A program made the position numbers and the translations under genes. Of a DNA stretch of 64,000 nucleotides, positions 46,125-58,756 are shown in pieces; the stretch's first letter is position 1; each line of letters opens with the position of its first letter. Under the pieces are notes generated by a model. The model did not search any database, was not told the origin of the DNA, and worked only from the letters and a program-made list of their open reading frames with translations. This DNA is from Neocallimastix lanati (nom. inval.) (lineage: Eukaryota; Neocallimastigomycota; Neocallimastigomycetes; Neocallimastigales; Neocallimastigaceae): positions 1,233,501 through 1,297,500 of the forward strand of contig JACVTC010000012.1 in NCBI GenBank assembly GCA_016946835.1, given 5' to 3'.

Positions 46125-46419
46125 GAATAATAAATAATTGAATAATAAATAATAAATAATAAATAATTGAATAATAAATAATAAATAATATATAATAAAT
46201 AATAAATAATAAATAATAAATAATTGAATAATAAATAATAATTAATAATTAAATAATTAAATAATAAATAATAAATAATAAATAATAAATAATAAAAAAG
46301 TATTTATTAATAAATAAATAAATAAATAAATAATTGAATAATATTTTTTTTATTGTTAATAATAAAATTCTTTTAATAGAATAGATTTTAAATTAAAAAT
46401 TTTTTTTTAATTAAAATGT

Positions 46420-46454
<35 letters not shown>

Positions 46455-46732
46455 CCTGATATAAATAAATAAAAAAATTTCTATATTTTATTTTTTTTTA
46501 ATATTTTTTTTTTTTATTTTTCTTTTTTCATTTGCTTTAAAAATTTTTAATTGTTGAACAAATTTATTAATGAAAATAAAGAAAGCAATATAAAAAAAAT
46601 TATATATAAATTATTTTTAACTTTTTTTTTATTTTTTTATAATAAAAAAAAAAATAAAATAAAATATATAAAAAATTATTTATCTATATATATAATATAA
46701 AAATAAAAAAAAAAAAAAAAAAGAAAAAAAAA
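44931..46732. other. intergenic: microsatellites upstream of the membrane-protein gene
   Basis: A 90-bp (ATT)n at 45137-45222; TTTTATTTTG repeats at 45305-45350; heptamer satellite in AAATAAT orientation at 45640-45740 and 45960-46345, including the motif AAGTATTTATTAATAAATAA; poly(T) 46427-46454. No gene recognised. Confidence 0.65.
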
Positions 46733-47917
46733 ATGCAAGTAATATTGAATAGAGGTGAAAATTTTACGATACCATTAACTGTAGATATCTATCAAACTAT
46801 TTATTGTAATTCTTTTTTTACTAATCAATATTTTGTTTGGGTATGTTTACTCCTTTTAGTAAATAAAGGAAATTGGAAAAGACCAGTAATTATTGTTTTA
46901 ATTTTACATTGGTTATTTAGAAGTATGGGGGATTTCATAACTAATCATAGAGATTTACTTCCAAGAAAGTTTAATCAATGGCCTTACAGTAATGAAGGAT
47001 GGACAATTCCCTTTGGTGTGGCTGGTATCTTTTGGTATTCAAGTGAAATTATTGGAGACTGGTATCCCTTACTGAGAACGAAGGCCATCGTTTCTAATTC
47101 TAAAAAAATTGTAATGATCTATGTCATCTGTATTTTTTATAATTTAGTTAAAGTGGCTCAATTTTTCAATAATATTACATTTATTCCATTTAAGGAGGTG
47201 AATGGCGAACCATCGGATATTTCCTATTTTCAAGATTTTGGAACCCATGCCATAAGACAGTGGGGTATTGTTATCCTACAGTTGATCGTAAGTTTTATCT
47301 ATGATTTGGCCGTCATTAGGACGTTTAAAACTCAAATCTTCAATAAAATAAAGAATGATATGTTGAAGAAAAATACATTCATCACTAATTTTAAATTTAT
47401 ATCGGAATATCGTATAAAATTTTCTATGATGGCTACCATCGTATCCTTCCCATTTATATTTGGTTTTTCGTTTCTGTGTGTTTCTCAAATGATTAATAGA
47501 AGAAAAGGTGAAATTCCCATGGAGTCTGCTGAGATCATACGACAATGTGTTCTCAATATAAATTATACCTTAATGTATATAGATCAGATCTTACTTCGTT
47601 TCTTCGTAGATCGTAATAATAGAAGTAAAGATCAATACATCAATCCTTCTCCTCTTTCTTTCGGTCATTATCGTTTAAAATTCAATCCTAGCTCCAATAC
47701 TTCTTCTCAGTATGAAACCGCATCCAATGCCACTAAACATCATAAATATTTTGAATTAGAAAAAATTATTAGTAATAGTGATAGCACCAGTTACAGTAAA
47801 TCAACATTATTCAATGATAATTATTCCAATACTTATTCCAATAATTACTCTAATAGTCGTTATTCTGAAAAAATACCAATGACTAAAAATAACAACTATT
47901 ACTATTTAAATTCTTAA
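46733..47917 (+). CDS. multi-pass membrane protein of unknown function
   Basis: 394 residues, single exon, ATG after a long A-rich leader. I do not recognise a named family. It has about six or seven hydrophobic segments: near residues 20-45 (FFTNQYFVWVCLLLLV), 50-65 (VIIVLILHWLFRSMGD), 90-110 (PFGVAGIFWYSSEII), 125-145 (IVMIYVICIFYNLV), 175-200 (GIVILQLIVSFIYDLAVI) and 230-255 (MMATIVSFPFIFGFSFLCV). An N-glycosylation-like NFT lies at the N-terminus. The last 90 residues are a polar Ser/Asn/Tyr-rich tail (NDNYSNTYSNNYSNSRYS), probably cytosolic. The layout (short N-terminus, about seven helices, polar tail) is compatible with a seven-helix receptor-like protein, but no diagnostic motif is present. 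Composition becomes richer in GC through the middle, as expected for a real gene here. Confidence 0.8.
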   Translation: MQVILNRGENFTIPLTVDIYQTIYCNSFFTNQYFVWVCLLLLVNKGNWKRPVIIVLILHWLFRSMGDFITNHRDLLPRKFNQWPYSNEGWTIPFGVAGIFWYSSEIIGDWYPLLRTKAIVSNSKKIVMIYVICIFYNLVKVAQFFNNITFIPFKEVNGEPSDISYFQDFGTHAIRQWGIVILQLIVSFIYDLAVIRTFKTQIFNKIKNDMLKKNTFITNFKFISEYRIKFSMMATIVSFPFIFGFSFLCVSQMINRRKGEIPMESAEIIRQCVLNINYTLMYIDQILLRFFVDRNNRSKDQYINPSPLSFGHYRLKFNPSSNTSSQYETASNATKHHKYFELEKIISNSDSTSYSKSTLFNDNYSNTYSNNYSNSRYSEKIPMTKNNNYYYLNS

Positions 47918-49747
47918 CATATACTAAATAATGTAAAACATCATCCTAGTTCAAATTTACTATATTAATTAATTAATTAATTTTTTTTTTCAACTATTAA
48001 TCTCATTATCGAATTACTATCCAACACAAAAATGATATATATATATAGATATATAGATATTTATATTTTAAATTAGATTGAAATATTAATAACAAAAAAA
48101 AATAATAAAGTATCTTCTTTTTTTTTTTATTTTTTTATTTTTTAGATAATACTAATTTTATTAGTAATTAAAATATTTATAGTTAACAGTTTGAACAATA
48201 ATAATACCAATAATAAAAAAAATTTTTTTTTTCTTTTTTAAAAATGTATTATAAATATAAATTATAGATTTGTTTAATTTATTATAGAATTAATAGAACA
48301 TATTTATACAAAATAGACTAATAAAAAAAAAATAAATATTATAGAATTAATAAAACATATACATACAAAATAGACTAATAAAAAAAAATAAATAATATTA
48401 TAATAAAATAAAAAAAAAAAAAATAATATTCTGTTTTAATTAGAATTAACATATATATAAATGAAAAAGAAGTATATAAATTATAAAGATAAATTTTATA
48501 AAATTTATCGAAATAAAATAGAATAAACAAAAAAAAAAAAAAAATAGAAATTATAAAATAGATATTTACTAATAAAAAAAACTTTCAGTTAAACAAAATA
48601 ATTCAATAAATTAAATAGAAATAATATTAAGTTAAAAATATGTATAAAATATATTTAATATATTTAATATCTTTAATAAAATAAAAACTTGTTTAATAAT
48701 CTATAATAATAGTAAAAATATATATATATATTTACTTTTTAATTTTATTATGTATTAATTATTATTAATTATTAATTATTATTTATTATTTATTATTTAT
48801 TATTTAATTATTTATTATTTAATTATTATTTATTATTTATTATTTATTATTCAATTATTTATTATTTATTATTCAATTATTTATTATTTATTATTTATTA
48901 TTTATTATTTATTATTTATTATTTATTATTTATTATTTATTATTTAATTATTTATTATTTAATTATTATTTATTATTTATTATTTATTATTCAATTATTT
49001 ATTATTTATTATTTATTATTTATTATTTATTATTTATTATTTATTATTTAATTTTTTAATATTTTTCAAATCTAACAAAAAGTTTTAATAAATAAAAAAA
49101 AAAAAGGGCAATAAAATGAAATGTAATAAAAAACAAAAAAATTTTTTTTTATAAAGTTATACATTTTCCTTTTTGTTAATCTTTTCTTCTTTCTTTCTTT
49201 TATTTATTCATTTTTATATTTACTTATTTATTTTTATATTTACTTACTTACTTATTTATTTACTTACTTATTTATTAATTTACTTATTTATTAATTTACT
49301 TATTTATTTTTATATTTACTTATTTATTTATTTACTTATTTTTTTTTTACCCAATAATAATAATAATTAAAAAATTTTTTATATTTATTAATTTTTTTTT
49401 TTTTTCACTTTTTAATTTACATAATCAATTTTACCCAATAATTTTATAAATGATAATAATATTTATTTTTTATTTTACTTTTACTTTTCTTTTATTTTAT
49501 TCAATGGGTATTTCATATTTATATTTCTACTATTTATTTTATTTTATTTTTTATTTTATTGGTTTGTTATCTTAGTATTTTAATTATTAATATTGTAAAT
49601 TTTTTTTTTACTTTTTTTTCTTTTTTTTTTTTTTAAATTTGAAAATCCTTATATCCTTATATTGTCAAATCTTTGAATGAATTCCCCTATCTTAATTTTA
49701 ATTTATCTTATTATTATTTAATATTGATTTGAAACAATCGACTTTTC

Positions 49748-49778
<31 letters not shown>

Positions 49779-50039
49779 TTATTATTAATATTTAATATAT
49801 TATTAATTAATTATATAATATCATAAAAAAAAATAATAATATAATATGAAATAATTATATATCATATAAAAAAAATTTTTTTATATTATGAAATATTTTA
49901 AAATTTAATTATTTTATTATATTTATCCATTATATTATTATAATTCTAAATATTATTTTTTATTTTCAAGATCAAAATGATCAAAATTAAATTCCATATA
50001 CATACAAAAAATTTAAAGTAATAAAATTAATTATAACCA
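47918..50039. other. AT-rich intergenic with satellites
   Basis: Includes a duplicated 65-bp unit (GAATTAATA(G/A)AACATAT...AAATAGACTAATAAAAAAAA at 48288-48387), heptamer ATTATTT blocks at 48763-49050 and a TTTATTTACTTA array at 49195-49350 that explains the open frame there. No gene seen. Confidence 0.65.
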
Positions 50040-51310
50040 ATGAGTAAAAATTAATAAAGAACTGAGATTGAAATAAAATATATAATATATATATATATAA
50101 TTTATTAAAAACTAGCTCAATCAGATATATATTTTATCTATTTTAAATATTATTTTTTTTTATATATTTAAGAAAGAATCCATTATTCAAATATTTATTA
50201 TTACATGTAATTTATATCAATAAAAATTTTATATAAAGCCTAATGTCAATATAATCTTAATAATTATATAATTTAACATTCCCCCCCTACATTATAACTT
50301 TATTTTTAAATGTTTTATTTTATTAAAGCTTAATAAAATTAAACAAATATTTTAAAAATTTTTTTTATTTATTTTTTTTATTTGATTATATTTACATATA
50401 TTATTTAATTTAATGGCTAAATATATTGAATTATTAAATCTTTCCATATTTATACCATCAATTAGTTTGGTTAAAAGGATCAGCTTAACCTATTTTCAGT
50501 TCTGATATATTGTAACTTAATATCGATATATGCTTACATCTACCTTTTGTATTTTCTTCATTAACGATTGATAAAACAAGCTTTATTATCAACATTAATT
50601 TTAATTTTAATTTTAATTTTTTTTTTTTTAATTTATGTTTAGTAATTTTCTTTCGAATAAGATTCTTTAACCATATTCCTATTGTATAAAGCATACTGTT
50701 AAACTAACAAATTCAGAGTTCAGCTGTAGAAAGAGTAACAATTCTTTTGAATTTAGGATTTCCAAATTATTGGACTTTTTTTCCTAATAAAAATAGGTAT
50801 CCATTTGTTAGATCTTCTTGTATCTTCAATCTTTCGCATAATCTATATTTGAATAACCTATTAATTTTTATTTTTTTCTATTTTTTTTTATTTTTTTTTT
50901 TATAATGAATTGATTTATGTTTTTGTAGATTTTAAATATTGTACTATCATTAATAAAGTATTATAATCTATCAACGTTGGATTTTCATTGTGGTTTTGAC
51001 ACTTAATTAACAGTATAGGCAATGTCTGGTCCAAATATTATTGATTATTTTTTTTTTTTTTTAAAAAAAAAGATAAATCTAACACTTTCTGGAAAAAAAA
51101 GAAATCATCAAAAGAAAAATAAGGAAATAATTATATCCTTATGTAGACGGTAGATAGATCATAGACCAACGACATCCGTAGGGATGAACTGAAAAAAAAA
51201 GTTCAGTAGTAACAGTACCATTTTTCTGAAGGCATAAAATGTATTATAGTAAATTTCCGATAGAAGCATTCTTTTTTTTTTTTTTTTTTTTTTTTTTAAT
51301 TATCTCGTTC
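50040..51310 (-). pseudogene. copia-type RT/RNase H relic with 3' LTR start
   Basis: Minus-strand copia 3' half. From high to low coordinates: a disrupted RT end near 51220-51270; GPDIAYTVN (about 51015-51045, copia consensus RPDI..AVN); RNase H start GYSNIDYAKD (about 50835-50865); FKRIVTLSTAE and SEFVSLTVCFI (about 50680-50745, copia STAEAEFV); CLSIVNEENTKGRCKHISI (about 50520-50590, the RNase H C-terminal KHIDIR motif). Then comes a polypurine tract (AATGTAGGGGGGGAA, about 50281-50295) followed directly by TGTTAAATTATATAATTATT, the likely start of the 3' LTR running down to about 50040. Frameshifts and poly(T) insertions throughout. The A run at 50619-50630 breaks the otherwise open RNase H frame. 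Confidence 0.8.
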
Positions 51311-52048
51311 GTTACTACTTAGCAAACTATTTGATGACAAAAAAAAAAAAGGTGGGTTTTTTTAAAGTCTTTTTACCATTTACAGAGGTAGAAATATTAA
51401 TAAAAATTATTAGCAAAACTTTTTTTTGAATTTTTCGATTTATTAATATTTAATTAAATTATTAATGAAACGATTGTAACTTATTTTAGTTAAAAAAAAA
51501 AAAATAAAAAAGATATATATATATAAAAAGATTAAAAATAATTATTTATTAGTGACTTTCCAATGTTCTCAATTAATACTGAAGTAAGAATTAAGATAAC
51601 AAGATATTAAAAAATACAAAATAAATTTTAAATATATATTATATATGTATATTACAGTATAATATTTATGGTATGTAGTTAATAATAATATATGTTTTAT
51701 TAGTTACATAGGCATAAATATTCATTATAAAATAAATGGATAAAGTATTGATAGCTGCTAACATAAACTTAAAATCAAGTTAACCTAATTCCTATCTAAA
51801 TATTGATTTTTTTTAACAAATAATTTATAATATTACAACTTTATTTTATTTTATTATTTATTTTTTTTTTCTTATAATATATATATCTACATTGTTAAAA
51901 AAAATAAAAAATAAAAAAAGTCATAATATTTAACAATAAAAAAAGGATAATAAATTAAATTAAATTAAATTAAATTAGATTAAATTTTTATTAATAGTAT
52001 TTTTAAAAAATTTTTTTTTTTCTTTTTTTTTATTATTATATTTTAATA
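51311..52048. other. AT-rich intergenic
   Basis: No gene recognised. 51960-51985 carries ATTAAATTAA repeats just downstream of the hydrolase gene's stop; the region holds the 3' flank of that gene. Confidence 0.55.
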
Positions 52049-52497
52049 TTACTTTAAAAAATTATAAATCGAAGTTATGACCATATCTAATCTTTCCAAA
52101 GGAACATAGTGTTCACAATTATCGGCAATTCGTAATTCGCAGTTCTCCCAATCACAAAAACTTTCTATTAATTGTTTATAATTTGAATTGCATTTTGATT
52201 TTATATCACAGGTATCATAGAACATTTTATTACATTCATTAGCAGCTAAAACTCGATCACCTACAATCACTCTTACGGGTATATCTTTAATATTTTCTTT
52301 TAAATTTTCTATGGATGACGACTGGTTTAGATTTAAAATATTATTTTTATAGGAGGTTAATTCACTATATACAGTCTACAATATATATAAATTATAATAA
52401 TATATTTATATTAATATATGGTGTATAAAATTATATTTTATATATATTATATATGTAATTATTAAAAATTTTATTTATTAATATTAAATACTATATA

Positions 52498-52529
<32 letters not shown>

Positions 52530-52608
52530 ATTTATTTTAAATAATACGGATTAAAATTATTTAAAAAAAATAATAATTTCCTTTTTATTTTTTTTTATCA
52601 TATTTTCT

Positions 52609-52647
<39 letters not shown>

Positions 52648-53602
52648 ATATTTTATTTTTCCTTTTTATAATTTTAATTTCTTTTCTTTTTATTTATTTA
52701 CCTTATATAAATTAATATTTCTTAATAATACTTTTTCTTTTGGATTAGAAAGTAAGATATCCATAGGTAAACCTATTCCTTCCTCCATACTGCTAATGGA
52801 AAGAATATCAAAGTTAATAGCTGAACTAAATCCACTCCAATAAATATCAGAATTTATTCTTACAAAATTATTTAATAAAAAATTACTATCAATAAAATCG
52901 GGAGTAGCAAAGAATGGCTCGATTAAAATCATACCTAAAATTTTATCTTTATTATGTATAGCAAATGATGTTGAAATTAAACTTTTATTGTATTTTATAA
53001 AAATGAGGAAAAAAAAAATACATATATATATATATATATATTTAATAAATTTTAATTCATATATATATATTTAATTTTATAATTTTATTTTTATTTTTAT
53101 TTTTATTTTTTTTTTTTTTTTTATTTTCTTTTTTAATTATAATTATGCTTTCTAATTATCGCTATTACTACTAATAATTTACCTTCCATAGGAATGGCTT
53201 ACAAGTATAAATGGTCCATCTAAGTTAGACTGCTTTAATAATTCTGTCAATTCTTTTTCTTCTTGATCTTGAGTTCTTGGAAATGAACCTGGATCAGACC
53301 ATCCATAGCTAATAAATATTATATATAAAAATAATGGATATATATATATATATTATTTTTTTTATTATTATAAAAAATTATATTTCATTAATATCAAATT
53401 GAAAAATTTTTTATTTGTTTATCTATTTATTTTTATAATTTCTATTTATTAATATTAAAAAAAAAATTGAATTCTTTTATTATTATTATTATTATTATTG
53501 TGGTTAATATTATTATTATTATTGATATTATTATTATTATTATTATTATTATTGTGGTTAATATTATAATTATTATTGATATTACTATTATTATTATTAT
53601 AG

Positions 53603-53637
<35 letters not shown>

Positions 53638-53657
53638 TTTATAATTATTATTATTGC

Positions 53658-53688
<31 letters not shown>

Positions 53689-55866
53689 AATATTTTTTTT
53701 TTTTTTACCCTGCTCTGTCATAAATACATGATTTTGTTATATTTGATGATCTATTAAATGTTTCACTCCATAATAATGAAGAAGATATAAACAACCCTGA
53801 TTCAAATAATACCTTTTTTTTTTTTTGTTATCATAAATATATATAATAAAAATAAAAAATAATATATATATATATAAATGTCCATTTATTATTCATTTTT
53901 ATTTTCAATTTTTTTTTTTTTTTATTTTCAAAATTTTTTTTTTTGTTTTTTTACTTACGGTTACTGGTCCCTGACCAGAGCATTGAATATGTAGAGAAAA
54001 TAGTTTCTTACCACCACCACCATCACCATCACGATGACTATTATTATTAATATTCGTCATTTGACCTGGAAATACCGTAAGGTAGCGATGTCTATCATAA
54101 TAGTAAAGAGAAGTTCTACAGAAGAGCATGACCAATATGATGATATAAAAAAATTGAATGAGGAAGAGGAAAAGTTTATAAAAATGATTCACTCGTTTTA
54201 TTCTTTTATAGGGGGTTTGTTGACGGCAAAAGCTTGGTTGAAGATTAAGGGCCAATTTTTTTTTCGGTTCATTAACATTCGCATTAACGATGACAGGCTG
54301 ATTTAAATTATTTGGTGTTGGTGAAATTGATGATGGACGTACGAAGGGTTCGGTAGAAGGAGAAGAAGAAGAAGAAGAAGCCAAAGGTAATACATGTTTC
54401 ATTTGAGAGGAAGGAGGCATAGTAGTAGGATTTGAGGAGGAAAAGGGTTGAGAGTGAGGAGGAGGAGGATTCGAGGATCTGATAACGGAATAAGGTTGTG
54501 AAGTCAGATTAGTTATTTGAGTGGATGGGATAGAGGAGGTCATATAAGAAGTCGATTGAGAAAGATGAATTGATGGAGTAATTAAAGAGGATGCATGAGA
54601 AGGTTGCGTTGTCTGTGTAATCGGGGATAATAAGTGATTTGACGGAGTGAGTGAAGAAGCGATAGAAGATGAATGATTAGAAGAAGTTATATCTTTTGTA
54701 TATTCTGAATCTTCTGAAGGTATTACTGAAATTAGTTCTATTTCATTATTTTTATCTACAGATGATAAAGTAATGGCGATATCCGTTGTCGTCGTGAGAG
54801 GTAAAATATTATTGCTGATAGAATCATTTATGGATTCTTTATTTCCAGAATAAGAAATATGATATTCAGGATGAGTCATCGTTTGACTATGACAAGTCAT
54901 TAAATTTTTAGGAATATCATCAGAGACTGCAGATTGATTAGGATTAATTGAACTCAAATCATTTTTAAATGTAGGATTAATCTTTGTCGTGGACATACTG
55001 GAATAATCGGCTTCATAGCTCTCTTCCGAATTTAAATAGGTTTTCATTTTCACTTCATCCTCCTTCTTTTCATTTTCCTTCATTTTTTCAATATTACTTA
55101 TAATGTAGCTATTTCGTTCTTGACTGTAATCATAACTTTTAACAGTTATTCTAGAGGGAATACTCTGCAGTTGTTGTTGTTGTGGATCATCAGTAATTTC
55201 TTGAACTTGAATATTTAAAGGATTAAAGGTACTTTGAGTTATGGTAAGATGGAATTTATTTCCATTTCCATTTCCATTATCATTAAGATTTTCCAATTTA
55301 TTATGATTATTATTGTTGTTGTTATTATTGCTATTCATATTCTCATCTTTATTACCATGGTCATAACCCAATCCCTTAAAAATTTTTATTTCTTTTCCTA
55401 AAGTAAATAAAATTTTTTTTGCTAAATGTTCGTTGAAGTAATATACTCTTTCGAAAAAATCATTTCTAGAATTTTTTGACAGTAATAAAAACATAGCGAT
55501 ACTTTGTATCATTCCAATGATTAAATAGAGAAATCGTATGAAAGAGAAAAAAATTGGTAAAAAAATAAGCATGATGAAGAGTAGGATTAATTCGATGGCA
55601 TGAATTCCAATTAATACCTTATAAAAGAAAACATTATATGATTTTACATTTATATTTCGATGAAGCGTCAGAGTAATACCTTGCCACAGAATTACAAGTG
55701 AATAGAAAACATCAAAGGAATGAAAAGGTTCACTTTCAAGTAAGGATAGAACAGTATGAGAACAAAAAAGAATAAAATAAAATACGGTTAACAATAATAA
55801 GAAAAGAGTTTTTTTTTTGATATATATTCTTTTTTTATGATCTGGAGTTGTATCTTCTATATCCAT
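52049..55866 (-). CDS. membrane-anchored alpha/beta hydrolase, five exons
   Basis: Exons on the minus strand: 55866-53959, 53812-53709, 53308-53183, 52981-52702, 52375-52049, all with GT...AG introns of 146, 400, 201 and 326 bp. Joined length is 2745 nt (914 aa). The N-terminus (residues 15-150) has about four hydrophobic helices (LFLLLLTVFYFILFC, LILLFIMLIFLPIFF and others), then a 400-residue disordered Ser/Thr/Asn/Pro-rich stretch, then one more helix (about 575-595, LFLFLIQFFYIIILVMLFC). The C-terminal 300 residues are an alpha/beta hydrolase: HIQCSGQGPVT-VLFESG at the start of the fold, YDRAGYGWSDP, nucleophile elbow SHSYG (Ser710), GMILIEP, acid in VGDRVL (Asp846), and His895 in CEHYVPLE. 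All three triad residues lie in the usual order, so it is probably an active serine hydrolase or lipase facing one side of a membrane; the substrate is unknown. Exon 1 alone would read on into a Lys-rich tail, but the donor GTAAGT at 53958 and exact phase match show splicing. Cys-rich segments near residues 848-895 suggest disulfides. Confidence 0.85.
53467..53697. repeat. (TTA/ATT)n microsatellite inside intron 2 of the hydrolase gene
   Basis: A 230-bp trinucleotide repeat with GTGGTTAATA interruptions. It lies wholly in the 400-bp intron (53309-53708), so the Asn-rich or Ile-rich frames it opens are not coding. Confidence 0.85.
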
Positions 55867-57041
55867 TTTTCTTTTTTTTTTTTTCTTTTTTTTTATTTTA
55901 AATTTGATGTTATTGTTTTTTTTTTTTCTTTTTTTTTTTAAATTTTATGTTATTGTTTTTTTTTTTTTTTTGCTATTAGTATTTTAAATTAATTATTATA
56001 TAAATCTTATTATTCTGAAATAATTAAAGTAGTGTTCTTTAAAAATATTTAATTATTTTCTTATTAAATAAATAAAAAAAATAAAAAAAAAAAAATTAAA
56101 ATGTTAACTTTTAAAAAAAAGGTTATTTTAAATTTATTATATTTAATTGAATAAAAATAATTAATATATTATTTATTATCACATCATTGGTTTAAAATGC
56201 TTTTATACCAATAATTAATTTTATTAAAAGATGGTATATACATATTATTTTTTAATAAATTATATCACATAAATAAGTTTTACTTATTAATTAAAAAGAA
56301 GAAAAGAAAAGAAAAAATAATTTTAAATTTTAAATTATAAAATTAATCCTGTTACATAGTAAAAATTAAACAAAGAAAAATACTAAATATAAAATTTATT
56401 ATTATTATTATTATATATAAAAGTTTTAATAATTTAAATTTTTATTTATATATAAAAATAAAAATATGAATTATATATATATATATATATATATGTTTTT
56501 TTTTTTTTTTTTGAATAAAAAAGAAAAAATCAAAGTTTTTAATTAAAAGAGAAATTAATTATCAAAACTTTAATTTTTTTTTTTTTAAAAAAACTTTAAT
56601 TATTAAAAAAATAATAGATAAAAAAAAAAAAATTAAAATTTTTGGATATTTGGATAAAAATTTAAGAAAAAGTATTGAATGTATTGAATAAAAAAAAAAA
56701 AAAAAAATTAAACAAAGAAAAGTAACTAAAAATAGAATATTTATTATTTATTTGTTTAATTAATATATATATTATCATATTATCATATTAATCTTTTAAT
56801 TATTTCATTTTTATTATTATTATTTTTTTTATTTTATTATATCTACATCTCCATATATCTATAAATATATTATCAATTTTAATGATTCATTAAATAATAA
56901 TTAAATAATAATAATAATAATATCAATATAAATAAAAGTATATTATCTTTTATTTATATTTTTTTCCTTTATAATCATTATAGATATTTTTATATTTTAT
57001 AAAAAATAAATTTTTAGAATTAACATTTAAACATATTATTA

Positions 57042-57093
<52 letters not shown>

Positions 57094-57324
57094 TTATATT
57101 TTATATTTTATATTTTATATTTTATATTTTATATTCTTATTATTATTGAATAAATGTATCATTTCATTAACTTTTTTCAATTCGTTTCAAAAAAAAAAAA
57201 AAAAAAAAAAAGTATCTAATTAAAAAAAAAAAAAAAAAAAAAAATTTTTTTTTTACTTTAATAGAATAAAGTTTTTATCGGATTGGAATGGCATTTTTAA
57301 AAAGAATTTCTTGAAACAGTGGAA

Positions 57325-57371
<47 letters not shown>

Positions 57372-57502
57372 CCATCTTTTGTTTTTACTTTTCTATAGAT
57401 AAATAATTAAATGTATGGATCATCCAACAAGTTGATTATAGTAATTTTCCTTTATAATTTTTATTATTTTATGGAATAATAAAAATTTTTTTTTTTAATT
57501 TT

Positions 57503-57543
<41 letters not shown>

Positions 57544-58303
57544 CAAATGTTCAAATATTCAAATGTTCAAATGTTACTAATAAATAATTAGTTATAAAAT
57601 ATAACTATATAAAATTATATATATATCATATTCATTGATTACTATATCTATTAAATCTTTTTTTTTTTTTTTTGGTATTATTTTATAAAATCTTTTTTTT
57701 TTTTAAAAAATATGAAAATGATCTTTATCATCTTCATTATTTTTGTGATTAAACTATTTAATTTAAGAAAAAAAATATATATATTTTTTATTAACACTGG
57801 AGTCTTAGAGACTCTTAATTTGTTAAAATTCTGTCGCCTAAGTTCCTACAATTATGTCAGTTTTATTCATATACTTTAATTATGTCAATTTTTATTAAGA
57901 TATTTTTATGATAAAAACTTTGTTAGTATCTATTTTTAGTACAAAATACAAGTATTTGTATCTTATTTGTATCTTTAAAATGTGGTTAACACATTAATTT
58001 ACATATATTATATTTCAATATATTTGATGTTAAACTTCCTATGTATTTCACATATTCTAACAATATTTTTGAGTAATTTAAAATATTTCTAAAATATAAT
58101 AGTTTTATTCTATTCTATTCTATTCTATTCTATTTTATCTTATTTAGTAAGAATATCTCACATTATAATTATTATATTATAAAAATAAATATATATATAT
58201 ATATATATATTTATTTTCATTAATGACATATCATCAGTATTTTTCATTAAAATTGACTTTTTTATAATTATCATATCTTCTTTAGTATTTGTTTTTACCT
58301 TTA
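55867..58303. other. AT-rich intergenic with homopolymers
   Basis: Many poly(A)/poly(T) runs (for example 57187-57211, 57329-57367, 57508-57540), a TTTTATATTTTATA array (57091-57135) and (ATT)n at 57043-57092. 57795-58090 is less simple (GGAGTCTTAGAGACTC palindrome at about 57801-57816) and may be old transposon sequence. No gene recognised. Confidence 0.55.
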
Positions 58304-58716
58304 AAATACAGGTCACTGTAGAGGGCGGGGTTCGAATCCTCGGCATGGCACCAAATAATCGGATGAGGTTTCTATTCTGGGATATCATGAGACCACACGT
58401 GATGTCCATAAGGCTTTCCCTCAAATGATTATTTCACCCAACCCTGATACTACGCTTTGAATTGAAGCATAGACCTTGATGATTGTAAAATTTCCAATCG
58501 CCAATGATTACACCCACTAGGGAGGAGTTAATGGTTCCGTTCTGATGCTCGTGGTCATTAGAGATATATGTAGGAACGTTAGGAATGCATCTCCGGGCAG
58601 TGTGTAACGACGATTGAGAGCGGCGAAGCTGATACAGTATGACAATAACTCATCACCATACAGTTAATTAATAACTGTATGGCCATATGGGAGATGGGTA
58701 CCCATATGTGCAAGTC

Positions 58717-58747
<31 letters not shown>
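58304..58747 (+). mobile_element. tRNA-derived SINE-like element with T-tail and target duplication
   Basis: The head carries the 3' half of a tRNA: T arm CGGGG-TTCGAAT-CCTCG (58326-58342, 5-bp stem, 7-nt loop, perfect box B), then a 7-nt acceptor strand GCATGGC, discriminator A and CCA (58343-58353). The 5' half and box A are absent. The body ends with two hairpins (CCATACAGTTA...TAACTGTATGG at 58657-58683; CATATGGG...CCCATATG at about 58684-58709), then a poly(T) tail (58720-58747). The flanks repeat TTTTTACCTTTAAA (58293-58306 and about 58743-58756), a target duplication of about 14 bp typical of LINE-driven insertion. A second, truncated family member is at 43095-43340. The T-tail could be a Pol III terminator. 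Confidence 0.65.
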
Positions 58748-58750
<3 letters not shown>

Positions 58751-58756
58751 TTTAAA

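Noticed and set aside
53455-53757. Poly-Asn (minus) and poly-Ile (plus) frames
   Set aside because: Trinucleotide microsatellite lying in intron 2 of the hydrolase gene; the spliced exon frame does not include it.
54034-54306. 90-aa plus-strand frame
   Set aside because: Antisense to exon 1 of the hydrolase gene, with no features of its own.
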